Origin: Nectonema munidae
Taxonomy: Eukaryota > Nematomorpha > Nectonematoida > Nectonematidae
NCBI GenBank assembly: GCA_030549495.1
Contig: JAUIRK010000227.1
Coordinates: 270,273 to 334,272 of the forward strand
Length of the DNA stretch: 64,000 nucleotides
Reading direction: 5' to 3'
Below, one piece after another: positions 1 through 12,329 of this stretch. Within the stretch, counting starts at the first letter, position 1, and the number at the start of each line of letters is the position of its first letter. Under the pieces are notes generated by a model that was given only the letters and a program-made list of their open reading frames with translations, was not told the origin of the DNA and ran no database searches. The position numbers and the translations under genes are program-made.

Positions 1-685
1 ATAATGACGGGAATCCTGTTGAATCTAATATCGATAAAAGCGAAAAGTTTCAACCGATATTTTTTACTGTCTTCTCTAGCAATACAAGAAACTCACTAAG
101 AAACTTCCCTAAGCTAAATTATTCTCAGACAATTTGAACATCTACATTTTGAAAAAAATAGGCGATCTTTTAGGAAGAAACTCTTCCCTTGTTGTGGAAA
201 AGAACAATAGTAATACCCATTTATAAAAACTCAGACCCTAAGCTTTCTTTTTAACTATAGGCCAATAAGTTTGACTCAAGTTTGTCTAAAATCATAGAAT
301 TCATAGTCTCATAAAATGTTCTTTCCTATTTAAAATGTTAAAATTGTGTTATAAATGATCAACATGGTTTCTTTAGGAAAAAGTCAACAGTAACCCAATT
401 GTTAGAGTTTTACACTGAAATTGCCATTCTCCTAGAAAACAATGCAACGATCGATGTTTGTACTTTGCTTTTCGTAAAGCATTCGTCAACCTACCGCATA
501 AGAATTTGCTCAAAAACTAGAAGCATATGGCATAAATATAAAGATTGTAAAATGGATTGAATCTTTCCTCAACAATACAATACAGTTGTATTTGTTAATG
601 GACAGTTGTCTAATTCAACTGAAGTAACAAGTGGTTTTGTCCAAGGTAGCATGATTAGCTCTTTGTTATTTATATATCATTTACC
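1..685 (+). mobile_element. LINE remnant: reverse transcriptase, left part (split by hAT)
   Basis: Broken plus-strand translation shows the order of a non-LTR reverse transcriptase. It has a region like IPIYKNSDPK and a following SLTQV/SKIIEF, then a DQHGF-like block and STVTQLLEF near 360-410. Next come a degenerate copy of the first catalytic block (FRKAFVNLPHKN-like) near 470-500 and TSGFVQGS near 625-650. Stops and frame changes are frequent, so it is inactive. The 3' part resembles the LINE at 56947-57996. The match stops at 685, where the hAT begins, and resumes at 4652. The window starts inside the element. A CR1/Jockey-type lineage is likely; the clade is not resolved. Confidence 0.8.
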
Positions 686-3600
686 CAGAGCCGGTTTTTA
701 GCCGATTTGACCGATTAGACCAAATTGGGCCCCGCGTCTGAAGGGCCCCGCATTTACTATGATCGGAACAGTTGAAATTAATCCAAAATACGAAATTTAC
801 AAAATGAGATATTACAACGCAATATCTGAGCAAAGAGCGTGTTATTGCTAATGATATTTGCATACTAGTTGCTCTATACGAGACCTATTTAGCCTGCTAA
901 TTTCGTCTGGATCAATTGGTTTTGAAGTGAGATATCCAATTTTAAACCTAATTCTTTTTTGAGTCTAATGCAAATTTGGAGAAAGGTAACTAATAGCGAA
1001 CATAATAGTACACATTCTGAGTAAACAAACACACCCGCCTCCATGTGACGATCATATGAATGCCTCTATGCGTCGATTATATGAATTAACACAACTCGAA
1101 CTTGTGCTATCAACAACATACAGGTAATTTCATCTCACTTTAAATTTTTATTGCAACATTAAGAATAAGTTAAATAAAAGATTTAACTCCAAGTACATCC
1201 TCGGCCCTTCTAGTTTGATTACCCAACTACAAATGTCCAAATCTGCATAGACTCGATCTAAATAAGGTACCTAATTACTAGTGGTGGCATAGATCACTCA
1301 GAGATTGCTCAAGGTCATGTACCGAATAGTTACAGGTAATCATGTTTGTTTTTATATTTAGTAATTTTTAAATTTATTTTTCCGCTAAAAGCAAAATGGC
1401 GTTAGCTATTTAAAGTTATTTTATTCTGCTTTTTTGAAATATATTGTGATAAGTTTTTTACTGAACTGTTTCATTGAATATTTTATAACAATTTGTCTAT
1501 GTTTCATCAGAATATGTTTTTTTTAATATTTTTAATTTTGTCTTGTTTAAATAAATAAACAATTTAGAATCTTGTAACTGTTCACAATTAAAAACAATGT
1601 CTTCATCGTCTTATCAACTTAAATATTTTAAAATTTATATCACCAAAAAATATTCTTTTAAAAATGTTAATTTCTTGTGATAGGTTTATTTCTTTACTAA
1701 TTCTTCTGTTTTGTTACTTTTTTAGATCTTCATTTTTCTAAATACAAAAATTAAATAAAGAGGCACTACATCATGACAAGCACAAGCAGAAATCGAGATA
1801 AAGGGCGTAAATATTTATGTGGTAACAAGAAACGAGCATTGGCCAAGGCAAAGGCAGCAGAAAATAAAAAGCATAGAGGTGCTTTAAAAAAGTTCCTTGT
1901 CACTCCATCTTTGAAGCGCGCTCGGTTTGAAGATGAGAGAATCATCAATTATTATTTGCAGAATGAGGATAAAACCATGGATTAAATTTCAGATAATCAA
2001 TACAATGATGAAAAAGATAACACACTAGAAGAAGTGGGCCCAGCCTCACCAGCTGTGACTGAAATTGAAGAAGATCTCGGTTTATTGGAAGACAGTCCCA
2101 AACCAGAAAGTTCATTCATGGCTGCAAACAAACAACTTCAACAAGAATCCATAAACAAAAATGTAACTATCATGAACGATGATCCAGCATATTGGCCTGC
2201 TAATATAAATAACAATGAAAGGGATTATTTAACAATGAAAGATGCCCCTAATATTCCTGGTAACAGCTTTCCAAAAAATGAAAAGGGCTTGTGTTTTTCA
2301 AAGTTTCACTGTAAGAGACGACTTCTGAATGGGGAGAGTATTGAAAGACCTTGGATTATATACTCTAGTTCCTCTGATAAAATTTATTGCTTTTATTGCA
2401 AACTTTTTGTAAGGAATACAAACATGGCATTAGCAACAAGTGGGTTCAATGACTGGTCTAATATTCACACAAGGCTATGTGAGCATGAAAAGTCAAAGAA
2501 CCATATGGAGGTCACGTGGAGTTTTTGGGAGTTAAATCAACGGCTATGTAGTGGAAAGACAATTGACAAAGTGCAAGAAAAAATCATCAATGACCATGCA
2601 AAGTACTGGCAGCAGGTATTCCAAAGATTAGTAGCTATAGTGCAGTTTCTTGCTGAGAGAAATTTAGCGTTTAGAGGAACAGAAGAAAATGTTTTCAATG
2701 AGACTGTCCAAAATGGAAACTTTTTAGGTCTTGTGAAGTTGATTGGAAAGTTTGACCCTGTTCTAGACACACATCTGCAAAAAATCAAAACACATGAAGT
2801 TCATAATCATTATTTGGGAAAAGATACCCAGAATGAACTTCTAGATATCATGGCTACAGCAGCTTTGAATGAGATACTGACGCGTGTAAAAGCAGCTAAG
2901 TATTATGCCATTATTTTAGACTGCACACCTGATATAAGTCATCAAGAACAAATGTATCTAACAATCAGGTATGTGTCTGATGGTAACTTGGCTCCTTTTG
3001 GTGTGCATGAACATTTTATAAAGTTTATCGAAGTGGAAAGTAGTAAAGGAGAAAACTTATGTAAAACACTATTAAACGCATTAAAGGAATTGGATTTAGA
3101 AGTGCAGGAAATTTGAGGCCAAGGCTATGACAACGGTAGCAACATGAAAGGTCACACGTCTGGAGTACAAGCCCGACTGTTGAAGGAAAATTCAAGAGCA
3201 TTTTTTGTACCATGTGCATGCCACAATTTTAACCTTTTACTCGGAGATGTAGCTAAGTGTTGTCCAGATGCTATTACGTTTTTTGGGATCTTGCAAGCCA
3301 TCTATGTTTTGTTCTCAGCATCAACTAGAAGATGGGCAATTTTGAAAAAAGATGTAACTATGTTAACAGTGAAACGCTTAAGCAATACAAGGTGGGAGTG
3401 TCGTATTGATAGCGTTAAAGCCATTCGTTATCAGGTTGGAGAAGTATATGATGCACTTGTTGAAGTAGCAGAGACAGCAGATCAGCGAAAGATAAAATCA
3501 GAAGCCAAATCATTAGCCAACCAGCTAAAAAACTACAAATTTCTAGTTTCTTTGGTATTTTGGTATGATGTACTTTTTAAAGTTAACTACGTGCGCAAGG

Positions 3601-4651
3601 AATTACAAGGTGAAAAAAAGGACATTATGAAGGAATGGACTCATATGAACAACTCTTGTCATGGCTGAAAAATTATAGGGTAGAAGGCTTTAATGGTGTT
3701 TTAGTAAGTGCAAATGAATTAGCTGAAGTTTTTGAGTTGCCATTTGAGTTTACAAAATTTTAAGAAAAAGAATTACGAAGAAGGAAAAGAATGTTTTTAT
3801 ATGAAGCAGAAGATCAAGCTATAGACGATCCAAAAGAAGCATACAGAATTCAGTGCTTCACCTTAGTGCTAGATCAAGCTATTCAGTCATTGGAAAGCAG
3901 ATTTCAACAACTCAAAAATCACGTCAAGTTATTTGGATTTGTAAATAACTTTCAAAATTTACAGAAGTCGGAAATGAGAAAGCATGCATTAAACCTTGAA
4001 GCAGCTTTAACACTCACCAAAATGAAACAGGACGCTGACGGAAAAGTTGTTACTGAAAAAAGTAAAGACATTGATGGGTATTTGTTGGCTGAAGAACTTG
4101 AAGCTCTGAAAACTTTCCTTCCCTCTACAATTAAGCCTTATGCGTTGTTTGAACACCTGATAGAAAATAAAAGATTTACAGCATTTCCTAATGTTTTCAT
4201 TGTGTTAAGGATTTATTTAACAATGCCAATATCAGTCGCCTCAGGGGAAAGAGGCTTTTCAAAGCTGAAGCTAATTAAAACATACTTGAGGTCTACGATC
4301 TCACAAGAAAGACCTAACAATTTGGCAATGCTCTCTATAGAACATGAGATTGCTAAAGCATTAGACTTTGAAAATATTTTAAAAGATTTTGCAAATAGAA
4401 AAGCTCAAAAAGTATTATTCTAAAAGAGTATATTGTCTTTCTTTTTATCAAAAGTAAAACAATAAATCTATTCATTTTGCTTTTAAAATTTTATTACACC
4501 ATTCATTTAACGGTTATCTATTTATCTTTTGTAGGATTATATGTATGTATGATGTTGTATATATACATGCGTTATAAAATTTGCTATATAGAGGAGGGGG
4601 CCTCACCATCAAGTTTCTAATCGGGCCCCGCAACACTTGGCACCGGCCTTG
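686..4651 (+). mobile_element. hAT DNA transposon (ZMYM/TTF-finger type)
   Basis: The left end starts CAGAGCCGG at 686 and the right end finishes CCGGCCTTG at 4651, giving short imperfect terminal inverted repeats. Subterminal GGGCCCCGC motifs occur near both ends (about 720-750 and 4621-4631). The transposase lies at 1773-4423. Flanking 8-mers (catttacc and ggtgcaac) do not match. The flanks are instead LINE sequence with roughly 45 codons missing between them, so insertion was accompanied or followed by loss of target DNA. Stretches 687-1772 and 4424-4600 are non-coding element sequence. Confidence 0.75.
1773..4423 (+). pseudogene. hAT transposase, broken
   Basis: A lysine-rich N-terminus (MTSTSRNRDKGRKYLCGNKK) continues in frame across one stop (1983-1985) into the main part at 2034-3116. 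This holds the TTF-type zinc finger region (around KIYCFYCKLF) and the RNase H-like core. The stop at 3114-3116 is TGA where the family has Arg in RGQGYDNGSNM. That motif and FFVPCACHNFNLL follow at 3117-3668. After a frame change near 3660 and a stop at 3760-3762, the C-terminal dimerisation domain is clear (PISVASGERGFSKLKLIKTY, then LRSTISQERPNNLAML) at 3791-4423. About four or five lesions break an otherwise full-length gene, so decay is moderate. The family resembles vertebrate and invertebrate zinc finger MYM-type 1-like hAT genes. Confidence 0.85.
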
Positions 4652-4760
4652 GGTGCAACAGTAGGGGGATGGATCTCAATTTTTCTAAGTCAAATTGATC
4701 TTCATACATTTAAAACAACTTGAATAAACTGACGATTTCCATATCTCAATCCAAATATCA
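4652..4760 (+). mobile_element. LINE remnant, right part after the hAT insertion
   Basis: The sequence GGTGCAAC then GATGGATCTCAATTT and TCTAAGT lines up closely with positions 57164-57200 of the LINE at 56947-57996 (WCNDWKMDLNFSK segment). Similarity fades after about 4760. Together with 1-685 this is one LINE interrupted by the hAT, with roughly 135 bp of LINE missing at the junction. Confidence 0.7.
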
Positions 4761-6379
4761 AAAATTTCTAAATAATTTGCTCATATCTTCAGGTTAAGTT
4801 TGAAAAGACACATTATAATAAAAGTATGAATATTTATGCTTCAATTTTTTTTATAAAATTACGAAAATTACTATTCATGCCTACCTCTTGTTTGGTCTCA
4901 GAGTCTACCGCTCTTATTGGCTAAAATGTATAAACATGACTTTAATTATTTATCTTGGTTCCAAAGGCACGATTTTTATAAAGCATTGCAAATTAATGTG
5001 AGTAAAGGGCGGCTCAAAAAACATTATTAAAGCGCCTTACTTTATTAAATTTGTTCCTACAAGTTAAATGATTAGCGTCTACCTTGAATTTGCCTCCTTT
5101 CAAAAAATACAAAAGTTTATACAATATTCCATAAATATATTAAGAAAAAAGCTGGACAAATGAAAACTTTAACTTTACCAAATACCATTTTGAAAATTCT
5201 GTTTCAATGATTCTTTTCATGTTTTAAAAAGTATATATGCAGCCCTTATATACACTTACATTATATAAAATTATGATAGTGCGTTTTATTTTGCAAAAAC
5301 TAATATTATCCGACAAACTTCTACATTCCTTTATTACAGCTTCTATATATTTTATATTTAACATTTTTTATTTGCTTAATATCTCTTGGCTGATCTTCAA
5401 AAGCTTCTCTTTTCAATAAATTGCGATAAATTGATGAAGGATTATCTTCAATGCAAATTTTTAAGACGTCTATTTTGTCATAGTTTTAAAATGTTTAATA
5501 TTTCAAAATATTTTCCTAAATATTCATATAGAGCGACTTCAGAATTTTTATTCTTCACTAGACCAAAAGTATAGGATATTTTTCTTTTGTACTTAATTTT
5601 CTTTTAACCAGAATAGTATCTAATTAAATAAATAATATTTGGTTCATCTGGCTGTGGGCTTAATAATGTAAATACTACTTTATTTCTTTCCCTCTTTAGT
5701 GTACGATTTTTTTCCTTCTAAATATTTCTGTTAGGCTTACTCCGATTTCTTTTATATAAAAAGATACAGCCTTATTGTGAAAAAACAAATCAGTCACAGT
5801 TATGCCAAAAGTTTGATTTATTTTTATTTGTGTATGAAAAAATATTTTTTTTAATGAGGAAGTATTCATTTTCCTTTTTTCTAATGGGAATGTCTTCTAG
5901 ACATAATTTATTTAGAGTTTGGAGAAGACTGAAAATATTTTGAATACTGAGAAAGTTTTTAAGCAAAGAGCTTTACTTTTTATTGTTTCTTTTATTTCAT
6001 TTCAAATTTCATTTTCTTGATTGGATCTTTTTGTGTGAAAAAATAGAAGTTTGAATCATCAGAATCAAATAACATGTGACTTTTATCAAAGTCACGTTTT
6101 GTAATAGAATGATCAAGTCCAAAACTTGAGATTGATTTATTATTTAATTTAATTGTTTCAATTTTATTAATCGCTTATTTTTGGAAAAATGGCACAAAAT
6201 CATTTGGAGTGAAGTTATACTTTCATCATTATGTAAGTTTGTCATTGTCCACATTAGTGTGATAAGTGGTTTGGAGACGCTTTTACATTCCTTCCGGTTA
6301 TTACTTTAATAAAGTGTAAAGATGCCATGTTATTTCTCAGAGCGGAAGGGAAGTTTGAATAATACAAGTATTTAATACA
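4761..6379. other. AT-rich sequence without recognisable genes
   Basis: Open frames here are short and low in complexity, rich in Phe, Leu, Ile and Lys, as expected from AT-rich DNA. I see no splice-flanked exon, terminal repeat or RNA gene that I can support. Confidence 0.5.
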
Positions 6380-6880
6380 CTACTGAATGCGTAAAAGTAA
6401 GAGTTTACCTCTAATACATTTTGTTATCAAATCAGTATATTTTTGCACAAAAAGGGCTTCATCAACATAAAGAGATGCATAACTAGGGTGCTCGGTGTCA
6501 TAAAATTGTTTGAGCTCAACGTTATTTAAATTCGTACATAACAATGCTAATTTTGCAAATCGTCTTTGAAGTTGCTCCATAGAAACAGTTACCGTCTGCA
6601 ATATTTTTTTGGGTGATACTGATAACAGATAGTAGATCAAAGAATTGTAAAATGTGGGAAGAAACATTATCAAATTTTTCAAAGTCTAGCGCATCACCTT
6701 TTTTAATTTTCCCACCAGCTGAATAATTTTTTCGTTCATAAAGCTTTTTTGTAAAACATCAATACTCTTTGTAAAATAACTTTTAATTCTTGGCAAGGAA
6801 TTTGAATTGCTAAAGTCTTCTCCATCGAAACAACAATACAAACAAATAAATTCAGCAACAGACAGATTTTTTGCAGAAGA
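6380..6880 (-). pseudogene. Decayed coding fragment, unidentified (weak OTU-like motif)
   Basis: On the minus strand three overlapping frames look protein-like. From about 6840 one frame reads FSNSNSLPRIKSYFTKSIDV and stops near 6690. A second frame over 6540-6710 reads ALDFEKFDNVSSHILQFFDL and then ADGNCFYGATSK, which recalls the DGNC motif at the start of OTU cysteine protease domains. The 100-residue frame at 6380-6682 ends LYVDEALFVQKYTDLITKCI. No single frame is intact. It may be an old exon or a transposon-borne protease relic. The assignment is weak. Confidence 0.25.
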
Positions 6881-6882
6881 TA

Positions 6883-7368
6883 TACACTTTTATAAAAACT
6901 ATAAAATAATTAGGTGATAAATAAATTTATCCAATATTTCAGCTGCTTGAGAAGTCATTTTTTCAAAAAATATTTCTACAGTAGTATGTATGTACGTACA
7001 GTATATAAAATGACAAAAATACCGTTAAATTTCATTATGGAGATATTGAGCTTTCTACATAGGAATTGCAAAAATTTGAAAATGAATTAATCAATGCGCA
7101 AGAAATTATTAGTGAATTATTAAATATATTTTTAATAGATCCTTGGTTTTCTAGCTACACAATAGCTCTAACTGTCTGTACTTATTAATTCAAATAAATA
7201 ACTTTGTTGAATCATTTTTAAACTTGATTACTCATACTGAACTTTTTTGCAACATTTATATAAAGCGAAAATTTCCCATAGTTATTAAATATTTTTGAAA
7301 TTGTTTTAAGTAAGATATGTGCTTTGTGAGGTGGTTGACCATGTTAATAGTATATTAACTAGGTGATA
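6883..7368. other. AT-rich spacer before the satellite array
   Basis: No gene or terminal repeat recognised. The stretch from about 7320 leads directly into the first 192-bp unit. Confidence 0.5.
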
Positions 7369-8611
7369 TGATAACTTATTAATTAAATGAGGTTAGATAT
7401 TGAGAATAATTTCTTTCTTGGTTGTACAATTGTTATGGAAAATGAGTGAGTCAGTTAGGCACGTTGTTAGTTAGTGCAGAGCAGCGTAACCATTTGATTA
7501 GGGACTTATTTAGTTAAAAAAGCGTGAATTGTGTCAATTTGGTAAATCATTCATTATGACTGATAACTTATTAATTAAATGAGGTTAGATATTGAGAATA
7601 ATTTCTTTCTTGGTTGTACAATTGTTATGGAAAATGAGTGAGTCAGTTAGGCACGTTGTTAGTTAGTGCAGAGCAGCGTAACCATTTGATTAGGGACTTA
7701 TTTAGTTAAAAAAGCGCGAATTGTGTCAATTTAGTAAATCATTCATTATGACTGATAACTTATTAATTAAATGAGGTTAGATATTGAGAATAATTTCTTT
7801 CTTGGTTGTACAATTGTTATGGAAAATGAGTGAGTCAGTTAGGCACGTTGTTAGTTAGTGCAGAGCAGCGTAACCATTTGATTAGGGACTTATTTAGTTA
7901 AAAAAGCGTGAATTGTGTCAATTTGGTAAATCATTCATTATGACTGATAACTTATTAATTAAATGAGGTTAGATATTGAGAATAATTTCTTTCTTGGTTG
8001 TACAATTGTTATGGAAAATGAGTGAGTCAGTTAGGCACGTTGTTAGTTAGTGCAGAGCAGCGTAACCATTTGATTAGGGACTTATTTAGTTAAAAAAGCG
8101 TGAATTGTGTCAATTTGGTAAATCATTCATTATGACTGATAACTTATTAATTAAATGAGGTTAGATATTGAGAATAATTTCTTTCTTGGTTAAAGTACAA
8201 TTGTTATGGAAAATGAGTGAGTCAGTTAGGCACGTTGTTAGTTAGTGCAGAGCTAGCGTAACCATTTGAACTAATAATGTCTCTCCATTTGTTTTGTTGA
8301 GAAAATTTTTTTTGAATAAAAGTAGATACTAAGGGAGGGGGGGGGGGGGGGGGGGATTTTGGACTTATTTAGTTAAAAAAGCGTGAATTGTGTCAATTTG
8401 GTAAATCATTCATTATGACTGATAACTTATTAATTAAATGAGGTTAGATATTGAGAATAATTTCTTTCTTGGTTGTACAATTGTTATAGAAAATGAGTGA
8501 GTCAGTTAGGCACGTTGTTAGTTAGTGCAGAGCAGCGTAACCATTTGATTAGGGACTTATTTAGTTAAAAAAGCGTGAATTGTGTCAATTTGGTAAATCA
8601 TTCAATTTTTA
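7369..8611 (+). repeat. Satellite array, six 192-bp units
   Basis: Units starting TGATAACTTATTAATTAAAT begin at 7369, 7561, 7753, 7945, 8137 and 8420. The first five starts are exactly 192 bp apart. Copies differ by only a few substitutions (for example gcgtgaa versus gcgcgaa, and ttggtaa versus ttagtaa), so amplification is recent. The fifth unit carries an insertion of about 91 bp and a small insertion (ggttaaagtac). The unit contains no open frame. A role as satellite DNA is inferred from structure only. Confidence 0.95.
8270..8360. other. Insertion with a 19-nt poly-G run inside satellite unit 5
   Basis: Between accatttga and ggacttattt, unit 5 holds about 91 bp absent from the other units. 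It includes an uninterrupted run of 19 G at 8337-8355 preceded by GGGA. No terminal repeats or clear target duplication are visible. Confidence 0.8.
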
Positions 8612-8639
8612 ACATTTTGTATTAACGTATACTTAGGTC

Positions 8640-8983
8640 TATCTTTTGTATTTTTAATTTTTAGATTATGAAGGAGTTTAATAGATTAGAAATAGAAAAT
8701 GGATATAAAGACATAAAAAAGTATTTACATATTGGAATATTTACAGAGAAAAACATATTATCTTTTGAAAAAAAATTTTTTTTTACTATTAGGGAATGTC
8801 AAGTTTTGTTCCTTATTGAATTTTTTGGAAGCTTTTGTTGGTTTGCTTGTTACTATATACATTTTTAATTTCAAATATCCAGAAAAACTTCATAAAACTT
8901 TTTCGTATATTCAATATTGTATATCTCAAATCGATAAAAAAAATCATAAATTAATGACAATTTTTTTCCGATCACTTCAATAA
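8640..8983 (+). pseudogene. C-terminal remnant of a C2H2-type uncharacterised protein family
   Basis: The plus-strand frame ending at 8983 reads FLEAFVGLLVTIYIFNFKYP then EKLHKTFSYIQYCISQIDKK. The pattern of hydrophobic helix, Y-[IV]-F-[ND]-[LF]-KYP and F.[FY][IF]Q matches the piece at 56285-56583. From memory, similar C-termini occur in large, mostly uncharacterised C2H2-finger proteins that are repeated in many animal genomes. An upstream frame (8668-8868, MKEFNRLEIENGYKDIKKYL) follows a T-rich tract ending in ttttagatt that could be a splice acceptor. The piece is short and shifted in frame. Confidence 0.35.
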
Positions 8984-9336
8984 ATTAATAGCAATAAAGA
9001 TGCTGCCTCTATGAATCAAGTGTTAGTGAATTTTTATTTTTTTCCAATAAAATTTTATTTTCAATTTTTAATATAGATTATATTATAAGGAATCGTGAGT
9101 GACTAACATTTTTTGTCTATATCTGCTTGCGTGTTATCAAGATCTACTCTATAATGAATTGATTAACTTATAAACTAGTTATTTTAACTAATTTATATGG
9201 TTGATTCAACTCTCCAAGTTCAACTAATATTATTCGTTTTCTCAACGAAAAGTTAGTTGAAATAACGAACCTGATAACTAATTTTATACATCGTCAGCTG
9301 AAGTAAGTAAATTAGTTAATTTAACTAACTTCTTTT
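8984..9336. other. AT-rich region with TTAGTT/AACTAA motifs
   Basis: No gene seen. Short inverted motifs (ttagttgaa, ttaactaa) recur between 9160 and 9330, next to the end of the minus-strand LINE. Confidence 0.4.
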
Positions 9337-12324
9337 TCAGCACAAATTGTGGGGAATTTTGATAAAAAACAAAAATAAATTGAAAAGATTACACACACAT
9401 GGCAATTTGTAGTTTTCTGTAAAGAGAAGCTTTGACAAAATTTTGAATTTTTTTGCCGAGCAACAGCTTTCACCAATTAAACTTTTGTGACATTCATAAA
9501 AATTAACAACTTTATATCTTATGAACAGTTTTGAAAGTGATAATCTAAATTTTGGTTTGTTCAGTGAGAGTGGGTTGCGAAAAGAGTAAGAGTCTTTCTG
9601 TTTGTACGTGATGAGCTTCGGAAAAAGTCGATGAGTTGAATTAAGTGAAGAAATAAGAAATAATCCAACTTTTTGGGAGAAGAGGTCTTTGACTTTAAGG
9701 AGATCGTATTCTACGAACAGGCTGTTGGTATGAGAAAATTTGCTTGCACCAGCAACAATCCTCATCGCTTTTTTGTACAAAACTTGAATAGAATGCAAGT
9801 TTGCATGCCCAAAATTTATCAAACTGTAAGAAACCTGAGGCAACAAGAGATTTTTCAATAAAAGCAATTTGATATAAAAAGGAAAGTACTTTCCATAATA
9901 TTTTTAAATGCCAATGATTTTACCAAGTTTCATTGAAAGACTTGTAATATGACTATGAAAATTAAGTTTGCTATCAATACGCAAACCAAAGAAATCAAAC
10001 TCCGTGACAACGTGGAGGTTTTCTTTTTGAAACAATGATGAGACAGGCTGAGAACTTGAAGAAAAAAACATGGCTTTAGACTTCAATTTATTAATTTTCA
10101 AGTTGTTGTCAGTAGACCATTGTTTAACTCTAACAAAATTCTCAGAAAAAAAGAGATTCTTATATGAAGGGTTCGGGAAAAGAAGAGTTATGTCATCTGC
10201 ATAGACTAAAAAGTCAAAAAACTCAGAAGTTTTGATTCATATAAACTATGAAGAGTAATGGCCCCAGGACAGAGCCTTGAGGCACACCTTTGGAAAGAGA
10301 AACAATTTGTGAGTCATGGCTATTGAATTGAACGAATTGTCTTCTATTTTTAAATATGAATCAAAAAAATTCAAAGCTTTGCTATCAAAACCATATTTAT
10401 GAAGTTTCAATATTAAAAGTTTATGCGAGATGTTGTCAAAAGCTTTTGATATGTCCAAAAAAATTACACCATCTTTCTTTTGTTCCAGGTGAGAAATAAC
10501 TTTGTCAAGAAAAATTGTGTGGAAAAGCTCTGTTGAAAAACCTTTTCTAAAAGCAAATTGTTTATTGGACAACAAATTATTCTTTTCAAAAAAGGATACA
10601 ACTTGAGAATAAAGAATCTTTTCGAAGATCTTCGAGATCATGGGAATAATCGATATTGGTCTAAAATTAGTAATGTCAACGTTACTTGCCTTTTTGAGAA
10701 CTGGGACAACTTTATTCAATTTAAGCACGTTAGGAAATATGGAATGTTCTATACATCTATTGAAGGAAAAAGAGAGAATGAAAGAAAAGCTAGTTTTACA
10801 AGTTTAATATGGTGAATGTTGATACCATAAGCATCGCAGGATTTACTTTGATTAAGTCCTTCAATTGCCTCTTCAACTTGGATCGGTTCACAAAGATCTA
10901 GTTCGAATTCAGCATTACTTTCAATATCCAATATATCATGAGAAACATCATTTGTATTTCCAGAAGTATCGGCAGCTGTGAAAAATTCATTTAGCTTGTT
11001 AGCAATTATACATTTGTCAATAAAAGTTTGATCATCTATTTATTACAATAAAATTGCACGATTTTTTCTCATTTTTTATAACCGAATTGACCATGTATTT
11101 TTGGGGTTCATACTTTGCGAAAATGAAATTTTGTAATGCTCTTTTTTTTTAAAAATTAGCTTGTTTTTGATATAATTTCGTAGTCTTTTGAAAGTAGTGA
11201 CTGTAGAAATATCATTATATTTCATTTTCATTTTTGAAAAAACTTTATCTCTTTTATTAATTAAAAATAATACCTCATTTGTCATCCAACTTTGTTGTTT
11301 TTGTCTAAACTTTTTACCAGAATTGACATAAGTTTCTTTGCTTGAAGATCTTATCATTTCTGATAGAGAACTGTTTATGGATTCTAAAAGACACTCAGGT
11401 TCATTGCAATTGTTATACATAAGACGATTCCAATCAAAAGCAAAATATTTTTCAAGATAGATTTTTTCATCAAAATGAAAACGAGTTTTCTTACTATTGA
11501 ATGAATGTACCCTTTTTAGGGTAAGTGACAAAATAATAGGTAAATGACCTGAAATGCATGTATTAAAAACACCGGTTTTATATTCTTTCATATAATTTGG
11601 AATAAGAAAGTTATCAATACATGTCGCTGAACTGGGACGAGTCGGCGATGAATTACAAATTTTAAAACCATTAGAATAAACAGTGTTCACAAAATTAACA
11701 ATATGATTGTTTTTCTTTAAGACATCTAAATTGAAGTCACCAAGAATAATATTTGTGTTTGATGATTTGCAATTAAACATAAGGTCGTCAATATAAGAAA
11801 GAAACAAATCTATGTTTGATGATAAATTATGTGGAGCCCGATAGAAATTGTTTATCGTCAGAAACTGTTGATTTCCAAGAGACAGTTCAATAGCAAAATG
11901 TTCAAAATTTTCTTGAGAAGAAAATTTTTTGATAATTTTGTATTTTAGCTTTTTATTTACAAAGAAGGCTAATCCACTATGAAATGATAAACCACTAACA
12001 AAATCCAAAAAAATGTAATCATCTATATGATAAGAACAAAAATCTTTGAACCAACATTCTTGTAAGCAAAGAACATCAATTTTTAGATTGTAAATTTCAT
12101 ATAGTCCATTGAGGAAGATCTCAAGTAAATCTAATGCTTCTAACAGAAAAAGAGGTTGTATCAAGTAATTCTGATTCATGCATAGCTCTTTGAGAATAAA
12201 AAGAAGTAGGGTTTAAATTATTATCATTGAAAAAAGAAAATTCAGCCTTAGATAAAAAACTTAAATCAAGATTCATGATATGATTACCTCTGCCCACTTC
12301 TGCCCACAAATTAGTAATACCCAC
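9337..12324 (-). pseudogene. LINE ORF2 (AP endonuclease plus reverse transcriptase), broken
   Basis: On the minus strand the order is N-terminal segment (12121-12324), AP endonuclease (11076-12179; DVLCLQECWF, ILGDFNLDV, the usual SDH reads SGHLPI), a linker and RT. RT blocks include FRPISIIPMISKIFEKI and FRKGFSTELFHTIFLDKV at 10246-10728 and FLDISKAFDNISHKL. VYADDITLL is at about 10175-10205 in another frame. The C-terminus is at 9904-10101 and 9337-9867 (the latter opening MLLLKNLLLPQVSYSLINFGHANLH). It is related to, but clearly different from, the LINE at 18747-23140. ORF1 is absent, so the copy is 5'-truncated. At least five frame changes make it inactive. No microsatellite tail is seen at its 3' end. 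Confidence 0.88.
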
Positions 12325-12329
12325 CTGTG

